A stretch of 64,000 nt of DNA, from positions 1,835,215-1,899,214 of the forward strand of contig NZ_HG964497.1 in assembly GCF_000613125.1 (NCBI RefSeq). The letters are read 5' to 3'. The notes under the pieces were generated by a model that searched no databases, was not told the DNA's origin, and saw only the letters and a program-made list of their open reading frames with translations. A program made the position numbers and the translations under genes. Below, one piece after another: positions 55,491-63,979 of the stretch (position 1 is the stretch's first letter; every line of letters begins with the position of its first letter). The DNA is from Bacillus sp. EB01 (lineage in GTDB: Bacteria > Bacillota > Bacilli > Bacillales > Cytobacillaceae).

Positions 55491-56723
55491 GTGAAATCAA
55501 CAAAACGGAGTATCGCACTAATGTTTACTCTCATTATGGTTCTTTTATTCACGAGTGCATGTGGTGATGAAGAGGCCGGCGGATCCACAAATAAAGGTGG
55601 AGACAAAAAGAATACCAAACCAATCAAAATCGGTGTCCTGGCATCACAGACTGGCGGGCTTGAAGCGTATGGCAAGCAGACACTGCGCGGATTTGAACTC
55701 GGCCTTGCTTACGCAACTGATGGGAAAAATGAAGTTGCCGGAAGAAAGATTCAATTTATTGTAGAAGATACGGAAACAAAACCGGAAGTGGCTGTCCAAA
55801 AAGCTACGAAGTTACTGGAAGAAGACGAGGTTGACTTCCTGGTCGGTTCCTCCAGCTCCGGAGATACACTCGCTGTCCTTCCTCTAGCTGAAGAATATGA
55901 AAAAATCATGATCGTTGAGCCAGCTGCCGCGGACAGTATCACTGGTGAAGAATTCAATAAATACATTTTCCGCACCGCGCGTAACTCGTCTCAGGACGCA
56001 GTTGCGGGTGCAGCTGCAATTGCGAAAAAGGGAACTAAAATTGCGACACTTGCTCCTGACTATTCGTTTGGACGTGATGGGGTAGCCGCATTTAAAGAAG
56101 CTGCAGAAAAGCTTGGCGCGGAAATCATCCATGAGGAATACGCGGATCCAGCAGCAACTGACTTTACGTCAAATATTCAAAAAATCATTGACCAAAAGCC
56201 TGAGTACCTGTTTGTTGTATGGGCCGGCGCAAACTCCCCATGGAACCAGATTGCCGATATGAAGGTTCAGGAAAAAGGAATCAAAATCTCTACAGGTGCC
56301 CCTGATATTGCGGCGCTTGCAACGATGGAGCCGCTAGTCGGCATGGAAGGCTTCACTGTTTACTACCACGACCTTCCGCAAAACGATATTAACAAATGGC
56401 TTGTTGACGAGCATAAGAAGAAATTCAATGGAGAAGTACCTGACCTGTTCACTCCTGGCGGTATGTCTGCGGCTATCGCGATTGTTGAAGCTATTAAGAA
56501 AACTGATGGTAACACGGACACTGATAAATTAATCGAAACAATGGAAGGCATGAGCTTTGAATCTCCAAAAGGCAAGATGACATTCAGGAAAGAAGATCAC
56601 CAGGCCCTTCAATCCCTATACGCCATTAAGCTTGAGAAGAAGCCTGGCGTCGATTATCCAGTACCAGTCCTGATCAGGGAACTGACTCCTGAAGAGACTG
56701 CTCCGCCAATCCGAGTCAAGTAG
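55491..56723 (+). CDS. ABC transporter substrate-binding lipoprotein, branched-chain type
   Basis: A 410-residue lipoprotein with lipobox FTSAC (Cys24), then a Gly/Lys linker and a Peripla_BP_6 domain (IKIGVLASQTGGLEAYGKQTLRGFELGLAYATDG at the N-terminal lobe, PDYSFGRDGVAAFKEAAEKLGAEII, PEYLFVVWAGANSP). This fold binds leucine/isoleucine/valine in the classical case, but many members take amides, aromatic or short-chain carboxylates. GTG 55491 follows AAAGGGGGCAGG. It is the first gene of a five-gene importer behind the SARP-type promoter. Confidence 0.87.
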   Translation: MKSTKRSIALMFTLIMVLLFTSACGDEEAGGSTNKGGDKKNTKPIKIGVLASQTGGLEAYGKQTLRGFELGLAYATDGKNEVAGRKIQFIVEDTETKPEVAVQKATKLLEEDEVDFLVGSSSSGDTLAVLPLAEEYEKIMIVEPAAADSITGEEFNKYIFRTARNSSQDAVAGAAAIAKKGTKIATLAPDYSFGRDGVAAFKEAAEKLGAEIIHEEYADPAATDFTSNIQKIIDQKPEYLFVVWAGANSPWNQIADMKVQEKGIKISTGAPDIAALATMEPLVGMEGFTVYYHDLPQNDINKWLVDEHKKKFNGEVPDLFTPGGMSAAIAIVEAIKKTDGNTDTDKLIETMEGMSFESPKGKMTFRKEDHQALQSLYAIKLEKKPGVDYPVPVLIRELTPEETAPPIRVK

Positions 56724-56749
56724 TAATGTAGCTAGACAAGTAATCGAAA

Positions 56750-56793
56750 TAATGAACTTCGGTCACTTAACCGAAGTTCATTGTTCTTTTCAA
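56750..56793 (+). terminator. Hairpin between binding-protein and ATPase genes
   Basis: AATGAACTTCGGT pairs with ACCGAAGTTCATT, followed by a T-rich stretch. Within the operon it probably reduces readthrough. Confidence 0.75.
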
Positions 56794-56817
56794 AATTAGC
56801 ACAGGTGGTGAACACAT

Positions 56818-57591
56818 TTGACAGCAATTCTAGAAACAAAGGATTTAACCATTACATTCGGCGGCCACACGGCAGTCGATTCTGTAAATATTTCCGTTCC
56901 GGAGAACCATTTCAAGTCAATCATCGGACCGAATGGTGCCGGGAAAACGACGTTCTTTAACCTGCTGAGCGGACAGCTGCTCCCAACCCGGGGCCAGGTC
57001 TTCTACAAGGGGAATGAAATCACAAAATTTTCCCCAACCAAAAGGACGCGGGCAGGTATCGGGCGCTCCTTCCAAATTACCAATGTCTTCCCGAATCTGA
57101 CCGTCATTGAAAATGTGCGTCTTGCCTGCCAATCACAGGCTGGCATCCGATATCAAATGCTAAGGCATTTCCAGTCGTATAAAAAACTTGAAGAAGAAGC
57201 AACCGAGTGGCTTAGGCTCGTCCTGCTTGAGGAAAAGAAGGATGCCTTGGCCAGCAATCTGGCGCACGGGGAAAAACGCAAGCTTGAAATTGCCATGCTG
57301 CTTGCTTTAAACACAGAAGTACTCCTTTTAGATGAACCGACAGCCGGCATGTCACTTGAAGAGGTTCCCGCAATTCTTGAGGTCATCAAGAAAATTAAGC
57401 AGCGTGGCGATCGAACGATTATCCTTATTGAGCACAAAATGGATATGATTATGGATTTATCTGATACGATCATGGTCCTCTTCAACGGCACGCTGCTGGC
57501 GGATGGAACCCCAGAGGAAATTATGAAAAATGAGACTGTCCAGTCTGCTTATTTGGGAGGTTTGCATAGTGAGCACGCTGCTAAAGCTTGA
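56818..57591 (+). CDS. Branched-chain-type ABC transporter ATPase (LivG)
   Basis: A 257-residue ABC ATPase. Walker A is GPNGAGKTT (38-46), the Q-loop region contains GRSFQITNVFPNLT, and the signature is degenerate (NLAHGEKRKLEIAMLLA, with AHGEK for SGGQ as usual in LivG). Walker B is VLLLDEPTAGM and the H-loop is LIEHKMDMIM. The C-terminal part matches the LivG-specific tail (ADGTPEEIMKNETVQSAYLG). TTG 56818 follows AGGTGG. Its 3' end overlaps the livF-like gene by 23 bp. Confidence 0.88.
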   Translation: MTAILETKDLTITFGGHTAVDSVNISVPENHFKSIIGPNGAGKTTFFNLLSGQLLPTRGQVFYKGNEITKFSPTKRTRAGIGRSFQITNVFPNLTVIENVRLACQSQAGIRYQMLRHFQSYKKLEEEATEWLRLVLLEEKKDALASNLAHGEKRKLEIAMLLALNTEVLLLDEPTAGMSLEEVPAILEVIKKIKQRGDRTIILIEHKMDMIMDLSDTIMVLFNGTLLADGTPEEIMKNETVQSAYLGGLHSEHAAKA

Positions 57592-58276
57592 TGGGATTGA
57601 AACTTATATTGGCCAGTACCATATTCTTCAGGGTGTTTCGTTTGAGGTGCCGAAGGGTGAGGTAACGGTTTTGCTCGGCCGGAATGGGGCAGGCAAGACG
57701 ACAACCCTAAGGACCATCATGGGCCTTAACCCTGCTACAAAAGGAACTATTCTCTTTAAGGACGAGGATATAAAGGCACTGCCTCCATATTCAATTGCCA
57801 ACAAGGGCATCGGGTATGTCCCCGAGGACCAGGGTATTTTTGCAGGGCTGACTGTCGAGGAAAATATTAAAGTTGCGATAAAAAAGGATAATGAGATTAC
57901 GCAAAAGCGGCTAAGCTATATTCTTGATCTTTTCCCAGACCTTAAGAAATTTTGGAAAAAGCCTGGGGGACTCTTAAGCGGCGGCCAAAAGCAAATGCTG
58001 TCGATCGCCAGGGCCTATGTCAACGATAACGAGCTGCTTCTAATTGACGAGCCGAGCAAGGGGCTTGCGCCAATCGTTGTTGAAAAAGTGATGGATTCAA
58101 TCCAACAGATGAAGGAAACAACAACGATCATCCTCGTCGAACAAAATTTTATGATGGCGAGCACCATTGGAGACAGCTTCTACATCGTTGATGATGGCCG
58201 GACAGTCTCGAGCGGTCCGATGAATGTCCTCAGGGAAGACGAGGAAATGAGACGGAAGTTTCTTGGGATTGCTTAG
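57569..58276 (+). CDS. Branched-chain-type ABC transporter ATPase (LivF)
   Basis: A 235-residue ABC ATPase. Walker A is GRNGAGKTT, the signature is LLSGGQKQMLSIARA, and Walker B is LLLIDEPSKGLAP. The LivF-typical GLAPIVVEKV follows. GTG 57569 is eight bases after GGAGG and overlaps the preceding gene, indicating coupled translation. It partners with the LivG-like ATPase as a heterodimer. Confidence 0.88.
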   Translation: MSTLLKLDGIETYIGQYHILQGVSFEVPKGEVTVLLGRNGAGKTTTLRTIMGLNPATKGTILFKDEDIKALPPYSIANKGIGYVPEDQGIFAGLTVEENIKVAIKKDNEITQKRLSYILDLFPDLKKFWKKPGGLLSGGQKQMLSIARAYVNDNELLLIDEPSKGLAPIVVEKVMDSIQQMKETTTIILVEQNFMMASTIGDSFYIVDDGRTVSSGPMNVLREDEEMRRKFLGIA

Positions 58277-58440
58277 AAAGTATGAATCTGCAAGTAATAT
58301 ACACTACCAAACAAGGCGGTGGAGCAGGGCGATGGTAAACAGCGGATAGTCTAGCTGTCCTTGATTGTTTTTCAAACAGGAAATATATCCTTACTCATTG
58401 CATGCTCCGCCCCTTTTCCACATGGAAAGGGGAGATAGAC

Positions 58441-59301
58441 TTGGAACTTTTAATAAACTTAAGCCTTAACGGCCTTGCTACAGGGATGCTGATTTTTCTT
58501 TTAGCAGCAGGTCTTACCTTGATATTCGGACTGATGGATGTCCTGAATTTTGCCCATGGAGGACTGTTTGCCTGGGGTGCCTTCAGCGGCATAGCCGTTT
58601 ACAACAAAACCGGCAGTTTTCTTTTGGGAATCGTGGCCGCCATCATAACCGGGATGATTCTCGGAATCCTGACAGAACGCTGGATTATTAAGCCTGTTTA
58701 CGGCAACCATATCCAGCAAATTCTCATTACACTTGGCTTAATGTTGGTCCTTTCCGAAATGCTTAAAGTCTTTTGGGGACCAAACCAAATCTCGGCAAAA
58801 ACACCTGGCTTTTTAGCAGGAAGCTGGGAGATTGGCGATGTTCTTATCATTAAATACCGCGCGTTTATTATTTTTGTAGGCCTGCTGGTATTCTTGTTTG
58901 TTCAATTTCTTCTTAAGAGGACGAAAATCGGTCTTGTTGTCCGGGCGGGAGTAATGAACAAGGAAATGGTTCAGGCGCTCGGAATCAACATTCAGAAGGT
59001 GTTCATGTTCGTGTTTATGATTGGGGCCGGGATGGCAGCTCTCGGCGGGATGCTTCTCGGGCCTTATTCCGGAGTCATTTACGCCGAGATGGGGATGGAG
59101 TTTGCAATCCTTGCTTTCATCGTTGTTGTCATCGGAGGGATGGGCAGTATTTCAGGCTCCGCAATGGCCGCGATTCTTGTTGGCCTGTCAGGTTCCTTCA
59201 TGGCCTATTATGTGCCGGATTTGGCGCTGGCAGCAAATATGATGTTGATGGTAGTAGTACTAGTCTTCAGGCCGCAGGGCTTGTTCGGGGCAAAGGGGTG
59301 A
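58441..59301 (+). CDS. Branched-chain-type ABC permease (LivH)
   Basis: A 286-residue permease with about eight helices. It contains NLSLNGLATGMLIFLLAAGLTLIFGLMDVLNFAHGG at the start, the family's NFAHG signature, and the cytoplasmic AIGINIQK-type loop (ALGINIQKVFM). TTG 58441 follows AAAGGGGAG. A GGCGG-GGAGCA/TGCTCCGCC inverted repeat lies in the 164-bp gap before it. Confidence 0.88.
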   Translation: MELLINLSLNGLATGMLIFLLAAGLTLIFGLMDVLNFAHGGLFAWGAFSGIAVYNKTGSFLLGIVAAIITGMILGILTERWIIKPVYGNHIQQILITLGLMLVLSEMLKVFWGPNQISAKTPGFLAGSWEIGDVLIIKYRAFIIFVGLLVFLFVQFLLKRTKIGLVVRAGVMNKEMVQALGINIQKVFMFVFMIGAGMAALGGMLLGPYSGVIYAEMGMEFAILAFIVVVIGGMGSISGSAMAAILVGLSGSFMAYYVPDLALAANMMLMVVVLVFRPQGLFGAKG

Positions 59302-59308
59302 GCGGAGC

Positions 59309-60322
59309 ATGACACGATTATTTTCAAGCAAGTTAACACTACTTTACGTGCTGGTTGCTGCCTTTCTGGCCATTCTGCCGTTTGTCTATGATTCAAGGAG
59401 TCTGTTAATCCTCCTTTCACAAGTGTTTATCTTTGCAATCTTTGCGATGAGCTACGATATTCTCCTCGGCTATACGGGAATTGTTTCGTTTGGACACGCA
59501 ATGTTCTTTGGAATAGGAGCGTATACGGTTGGTGTCTTCATGAAACAGTTCGAGCCCGAGACGAATTATTTCCTGCTCGCGGTTCTTGTGACAATTCTTT
59601 TGACAGGGGTTGTCAGCTACTTTGTCGGTCTGCTGACATTGAGGCTGAAGAGCCATTTTTACGCAATGCTGACAATGGCATTTGCCGGGCTGTTCCTCGT
59701 CCTTGCTGAAAAATGGCGCACGATTACGTATGGCAATGATGGCTTTACGTTCAGGGTGCCGGATTTCCTAAAGGACAGGACAGATTTTTACCTGATTTGC
59801 CTGGCTTCCATGGTTGTAGTGTTCATGCTGCTGCAGCGGTTCACTAATTCCCCGCTTGGGAAAGTGCTTCTTGCGATCCGGGAAAATGAGCAGCGTACCG
59901 AATCGCTCGGATACAGCGTCCTGCAGTATAAAGTCATTGCCAGCGTAGTCTCTGGTATCCTGGCTGGTATTTCAGGTATACTTTATGCCGTTTCATTGCG
60001 ATTTGTAAATACAAGTGTATTCGCCATGGATGTTACGCTTGATGCGTTGATGATGACAATTATCGGCGGTGTTGGGACACTTGTTGGTGCCATAATCGGC
60101 GCGGGAATCATTGAATTTTCCCATCACTGGCTTGTTGAACTTGCTAAGGTGCACGTCATCTTCGAGCGCTGGATCATTTTTTTCGGAATTATTTATATCC
60201 TTGCGGTTATGTTCTTTCCGAAAGGTATCGTAGGCTCATTGCGCAGTCTGAACTTGAAGCGTAAAAAGAAGAAAACTGCTGTCCCTGTGAAACCAGAAGC
60301 GATCAGCCAGGGAGATTCCTGA
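59309..60322 (+). CDS. Branched-chain-type ABC permease (LivM)
   Basis: A 337-residue permease with about ten helices. It has YDILLGYTGIVSFGHAMFFGIGAY, the LivM signature, and the conserved ESLGYSVLQYKVIASVVSG loop. The basic C-terminal tail (LKRKKKK) is cytoplasmic. It starts 8 bp after the LivH-like gene; its TGA overlaps the ATG of the following small ORF. Confidence 0.88.
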   Translation: MTRLFSSKLTLLYVLVAAFLAILPFVYDSRSLLILLSQVFIFAIFAMSYDILLGYTGIVSFGHAMFFGIGAYTVGVFMKQFEPETNYFLLAVLVTILLTGVVSYFVGLLTLRLKSHFYAMLTMAFAGLFLVLAEKWRTITYGNDGFTFRVPDFLKDRTDFYLICLASMVVVFMLLQRFTNSPLGKVLLAIRENEQRTESLGYSVLQYKVIASVVSGILAGISGILYAVSLRFVNTSVFAMDVTLDALMMTIIGGVGTLVGAIIGAGIIEFSHHWLVELAKVHVIFERWIIFFGIIYILAVMFFPKGIVGSLRSLNLKRKKKKTAVPVKPEAISQGDS

Positions 60323-60501
60323 TGAAAACCAAACAAGTCGCCTCGTTTGTTTTGCGGTTCCAACTGACTGATATAGAACTGGAAAGCGGCAGGAAATACT
60401 GGCGTGTCAAAGTTACCCACGTCCAGGAAGACAAGGAATTGCTATTCGAGTCAGTTGACTCGGCAATGGAGTTTATTAAGGAAGTTGTCGGAGAATCATA
60501 G
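60322..60501 (+). CDS. 59-residue protein coupled to the permease gene
   Basis: ATG overlaps the LivM-like stop codon (ATGA), with GGGAG eight bases before it. The product is soluble, mixed charge: KTKQVASFVLRFQL, a GRKYWRVKVTHVQ strand pair, and an acidic amphipathic helix (SVDSAMEFIKEVVGE). It ends just before the operon terminator. The tight coupling says it belongs to the transporter operon. It may be an accessory or regulatory peptide; I do not recognise it. Confidence 0.65.
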   Translation: MKTKQVASFVLRFQLTDIELESGRKYWRVKVTHVQEDKELLFESVDSAMEFIKEVVGES

Positions 60502-60509
60502 TTTTGCTG

Positions 60510-60538
60510 GAGCGCACAGGATGCGCTCTATTTTTTTG
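60510..60538 (+). terminator. Terminator of the ABC operon
   Basis: GAGCGCA pairs with TGCGCTC, followed by seven T. Confidence 0.9.
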
Positions 60539-60564
60539 GAGGAGAGTTCCAAGTTCAATTTCTG

Positions 60565-60839
60565 TCACTAGTGATAATTGCCTATGTCAGTGTGGATTTG
60601 ATGGTGGGAATTCACTATTTAGAGTTTAGCCCCTACCTGACAGTCACTAACCCCTGCACGGCAGTAGCTATTTTTATAAAATAATTAGCTAGTGAAAAGG
60701 TGTGACAGTTCACTAGTTTGGATGCTTTGAATTAGTTAGAAGTCACTATTCCATAGTAATAAAGGATATGACACCTGTCTGGCAGGTGCTAGTCCCTGCA
60801 CGGCAGTAACTATATCGATAAAATTTTCACTAGTGAAAA
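60565..60839. promoter_or_regulatory. Cluster of CACTAG motifs and a 142-bp direct repeat
   Basis: TCACTA occurs six times in the gap (60565, 60612, 60644, 60710, 60743, 60827). Two are full palindromes: TCACTAGTGA at 60565-60574 and TTTTCACTAGTGAAAA at 60824-60839. A segment starting CCCTGCACGGCAGTA is repeated 142 bp apart (60652, 60794), and a CACCTG/CAGGTG hairpin lies at about 60770-60788. No gene is seen in 60539-61009. Confidence 0.65.
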
Positions 60840-60942
60840 AGTGTGGGTTTTGAGTATGTAAAAGTGCCAGCTTGCTTCAAGACTTAACATTAGGAGAGTA
60901 AACCGACCCATCCAATTCGTCATACTTCTAAGTTGGCCCCGA

Positions 60943-60975
60943 TGTAACTACCTTGTAACTATCTTCTTCTAAAAT
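60943..60975 (+). promoter_or_regulatory. SARP-type operator-promoter of the acyl-CoA synthetase gene
   Basis: TGTAACT at 60943-60949 and 60954-60960 (11-bp period), then TAAAAT at 60970-60975 after 9 bp. About 30 of 38 bases match the element at 55404-55441. Confidence 0.75.
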
Positions 60976-61009
60976 GAATGCAAGATGAAGGGGAAAAGGA
61001 GAGATTGCT

Positions 61010-62545
61010 GTGAGGTGCGAGCTTGACTGGCTTGATACGAGAGCGAAACTGACACCGTCGGCAGCTGCGGTTGCTGATGCTGAAACAGATAGATCGTGGA
61101 GCTTTGAACAAATTAATAACAGGGCTAAGGCGCTAGCCTGTTGGCTTTCGGAGCAAGGGGTTCAGAAAGGGGACAGGGTCGCGCTGCTTGCACCAAATGA
61201 CATCAGTTACTTCGATTTGTTGTTTGCCTGCGGAAAAATTGGTGCTATTTTCGTCCCACTTAACTGGCGGCTGGCAGTGAACGAGCTTACCTTCATTATT
61301 GGGGATTGCACACCCAAGTTGCTCGGCTTTCATTCCAATTTTGCCAAACAGGTATCTCAGCTTTGGAACGAACTTGACCTAAGCATCTGCATTGATGGCA
61401 CCCACTATGAGGAAATAATTGAACGCTATATAGCTAAACTAGCTCAAACTGCTGGCGAGGATGCGGCAATCGATGACGAAGATCCACTGGCGATGATTTA
61501 TACAGGCGGCACGACGGGATACCCAAAAGGGGCAGTTCTTTCGCATAGGGCGGTGCTCTGGAATGGGATTTCGACAATCGTCAGCTGGAATCTGACCAAT
61601 GAGGACAAAACGGTTACGTACCTGCCGATGTTCCATACCGGCGGGCTCAATGCGTTAACGATTCCGATTTTGATGGCTGGCGGAACGGTCGCGATTGCGA
61701 GTGAGTTTTCGCCTGAAAAAGCGATCAGGAATCTTGTCAAGTATCGCTGCACGATTGTCTTGTTTGTGCCGACGATGTATCATTTGCTGGTAAAATCAGA
61801 GCTGTTCCAGGAAACGGAATTCCATGATATGAATATATTCCTGTCAGGAGGCGCGCCTTGTCCCCTTGAAATCTATGAAGCTTTCGCACAAAAAGGGAAG
61901 CAATTTAAAGAGGGTTACGGGCTGACGGAAGCAGGTCCTAACAATTTTTATATTGACCCGGCTGATGCGCAAAGGAAGAGAGGTTCGGTTGGCAAGCCGA
62001 TGATGTACCACTCTGTAAAGATTGTCGATGAGCTTGGCGCGGAAGCCGGACGGGGAATGGTCGGGGAACTGGTAATCCAGGGGAGACATGCTTTTTCCTT
62101 CTATTGGGGGAATGAACAGGCAACAAAGGATACTCTACGAGATGGATGGCTGTATACTGGGGACCTCGCCCGGCGGGATGAAGACGGTTATTATTATATC
62201 GTTGGCCGGAAAAAAGATATGATTATTACGGGCGGGGAAAAGGTATATCCGCTTGAGGTTGAGCATTGGCTTTGCGAACATCCGGAAGTTCAAGAAGCCG
62301 CTGTAGTAGGAGCTCCTGATCAAAAGTGGGGTGAAGCTGTGACTGCCTTTGTTGTCCTCAGAGAAGGTAGCGTGCTGACGGAGGATGACATCAAACAATT
62401 TTGCAGGCAGGAGCTGGGCGGTTACAAGGTACCGAAGAAAATCTATCTTGTTGAAGAAATGCCAAAAACGCACGTCGGAAAAATCAGCAAGGTAAAGCTC
62501 AAAGACATGGCATCAGAGCATAAAAACGAAAAGCCAGTGACATAG
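61010..62545 (+). CDS. Acyl-CoA synthetase (AMP-forming)
   Basis: Activates a carboxylic acid to its CoA ester with ATP. The 511-residue protein has the P-loop-like motif (IYTGGTTGYPKGAVLSH), YGLTEAG, the YTGDLA Asp, and the C-terminal GKISK lysine. The acyl pocket cannot be read, so chain length or an aromatic substrate is open. GTG 61010 is eight bases after AAAGGAG. It has its own SARP-type promoter matching that of the ABC importer, so the two probably process the same compound. Confidence 0.9.
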   Translation: MRCELDWLDTRAKLTPSAAAVADAETDRSWSFEQINNRAKALACWLSEQGVQKGDRVALLAPNDISYFDLLFACGKIGAIFVPLNWRLAVNELTFIIGDCTPKLLGFHSNFAKQVSQLWNELDLSICIDGTHYEEIIERYIAKLAQTAGEDAAIDDEDPLAMIYTGGTTGYPKGAVLSHRAVLWNGISTIVSWNLTNEDKTVTYLPMFHTGGLNALTIPILMAGGTVAIASEFSPEKAIRNLVKYRCTIVLFVPTMYHLLVKSELFQETEFHDMNIFLSGGAPCPLEIYEAFAQKGKQFKEGYGLTEAGPNNFYIDPADAQRKRGSVGKPMMYHSVKIVDELGAEAGRGMVGELVIQGRHAFSFYWGNEQATKDTLRDGWLYTGDLARRDEDGYYYIVGRKKDMIITGGEKVYPLEVEHWLCEHPEVQEAAVVGAPDQKWGEAVTAFVVLREGSVLTEDDIKQFCRQELGGYKVPKKIYLVEEMPKTHVGKISKVKLKDMASEHKNEKPVT

Positions 62546-62554
62546 GAAGCGGTA

Positions 62555-62586
62555 AAAGCAGGGGACGATACCCTGCTTCTTTTTTC
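62555..62586 (+). terminator. Terminator after the acyl-CoA synthetase
   Basis: AAGCAGGG pairs with CCCTGCTT, followed by six T. Confidence 0.9.
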
Positions 62587-62608
62587 GTCGTGAATTGTCG
62601 TATTTTCA

Positions 62609-62628
62609 TTAATCAAACGTTTGATTAA
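62609..62628. promoter_or_regulatory. 20-bp perfect palindrome, second identical copy
   Basis: Identical to 28186-28205. It lies between the convergent acyl-CoA synthetase and LysE-type genes, just past a terminator. Confidence 0.55.
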
Positions 62629-62685
62629 ATTTGCACGAAGCCTTTTATATCATGGCTTCTATCGGTAGGGATGTTTCGACAATCC

Positions 62686-63321
62686 CTAAAGGTTAGCAAG
62701 TGCTTTTATCCCCTGAACCCCAAAATAAACTCCGAAACCGACTAGTGACAACCCCGATATAACCGAAATCGCTACGAGGGTATTCGCATTCAGAAATCTC
62801 CTCGATCCACTCGCCAGTGTGGCAACAAAAATATCCCATAGGCAAAGGCCAAGGAAAATCATCGAACTGTAAATAAGCAATTTTTCAGTACCGTAGGATG
62901 AAGCAGTTTTCGCGAGAACTGAGCCATAAATGCCAAGCCAAAACAAAATGGACATCGGGCTCGAAATGGAAATCAGGAATCCGGAAAAGAAGCACTTGAA
63001 AATCGATTCCTTCGCCCGCCTTTGCTCAAGCTTCAAACTCGATGCGCTAATCATGCTTTCTATCCCTGAATAGATGAGAACAAAGCCGCCAAATAGCCAA
63101 AGAAAAACTTGAACATAAGGATAGTCAAGGAAACGGACAAGGCCAAGGTAAACTGTCAGCATGAAGGCCGCGTCCGCCATCATTGAGCCAGTACCGACTG
63201 CCCAGGCATGCCAAAATCCATTCTTAAGGCCTTTATCGATACGCGCCGAGTTGACTGGGCCGATCGGGGCAGCCAGCGTGAGCCCCAGAATAATGTAACT
63301 TAGATATACATTCAGAACCAT
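62686..63321 (-). CDS. LysE-family transporter
   Basis: A 211-residue, six-helix exporter with the LysE N-terminal signature GLTLAAPIGPVNSARIDKGLKNG and a basic second loop (SSLKLEQRRAKES). Later helices carry SISSPMSILFWLG, equivalent to the NP motif of the family. ATG 63321 follows AGGTG; the GTG two codons upstream is an alternative. It differs strongly from the copy at 13801. Substrate unknown. Confidence 0.82.
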   Translation of the reverse strand: MVLNVYLSYIILGLTLAAPIGPVNSARIDKGLKNGFWHAWAVGTGSMMADAAFMLTVYLGLVRFLDYPYVQVFLWLFGGFVLIYSGIESMISASSLKLEQRRAKESIFKCFFSGFLISISSPMSILFWLGIYGSVLAKTASSYGTEKLLIYSSMIFLGLCLWDIFVATLASGSRRFLNANTLVAISVISGLSLVGFGVYFGVQGIKALANL

Positions 63322-63484
63322 CACCACACCTGAAAGGACTTGTACATTTTATGCATGTCCATAGGCAGATAATCCAATTTTTCGAGGGAGTTTCCGGGTT
63401 TTCCTTTTGTTGCTCGCGAATTACATGTAAAATGCATATAGCAAACCACAAGGGGAATAGCTGAAGTATATAGGAGGGTCACTG

Positions 63485-63979
63485 ATGGAGAACAATGATA
63501 TTTTAATTCGTCTGAGATATGCACTGGATATAAAAAACACTGATATGGTTAAGATATTCCAACTTGGCGGCATCGACGTTACAAAGGAAGAGGTTTTGAA
63601 GATACTCACAAAGTCAAACGTGGAAGAGCCCGAGCTTGATCAGCAATTGAGGATCAATAACAGCAAGCTTGAATCGTTTCTGGATGGCTTGATTATTTTC
63701 AAAAGAGGAAGGCAGGAGCCGAAATCCGGGCAGCCCGATAATCCTCCGCCTCCTAAAGTCAATGAAAGCATCAATAATGTCCTGCTGAAAAAAGTGAAAA
63801 TTGCCCTTTCGCTGACAAGTGAAGACATGATCGAGATATTTGATAATGCTGGCATTGCCATCACAAAAGGGGAGTTAAGTGCATTGCTCAGGAAAAAGGG
63901 CCACAAGAACTATAAAGAATGCGGTGACAAATTCGCGCGGAACTTCCTCAAAGGCTTAGCGGTAATGTATAGAGATTAA
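63485..63979 (+). CDS. DUF1456 (YehS-type) protein
   Basis: A 164-residue soluble protein made of two related repeats of about 70 residues: NDILIRLRYALDIKNTDMVKIFQLGGIDVTKEEV and NNVLLKKVKIALSLTSEDMIEIFDNAGIAITKGEL. They are joined by a proline-rich linker (QPDNPPPPK). This is the DUF1456 architecture; the family is small, helical and of unknown function. ATG 63485 follows AGGAGGG. The stop is complete, 21 bp before the window edge. Confidence 0.85.
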   Translation: MENNDILIRLRYALDIKNTDMVKIFQLGGIDVTKEEVLKILTKSNVEEPELDQQLRINNSKLESFLDGLIIFKRGRQEPKSGQPDNPPPPKVNESINNVLLKKVKIALSLTSEDMIEIFDNAGIAITKGELSALLRKKGHKNYKECGDKFARNFLKGLAVMYRD

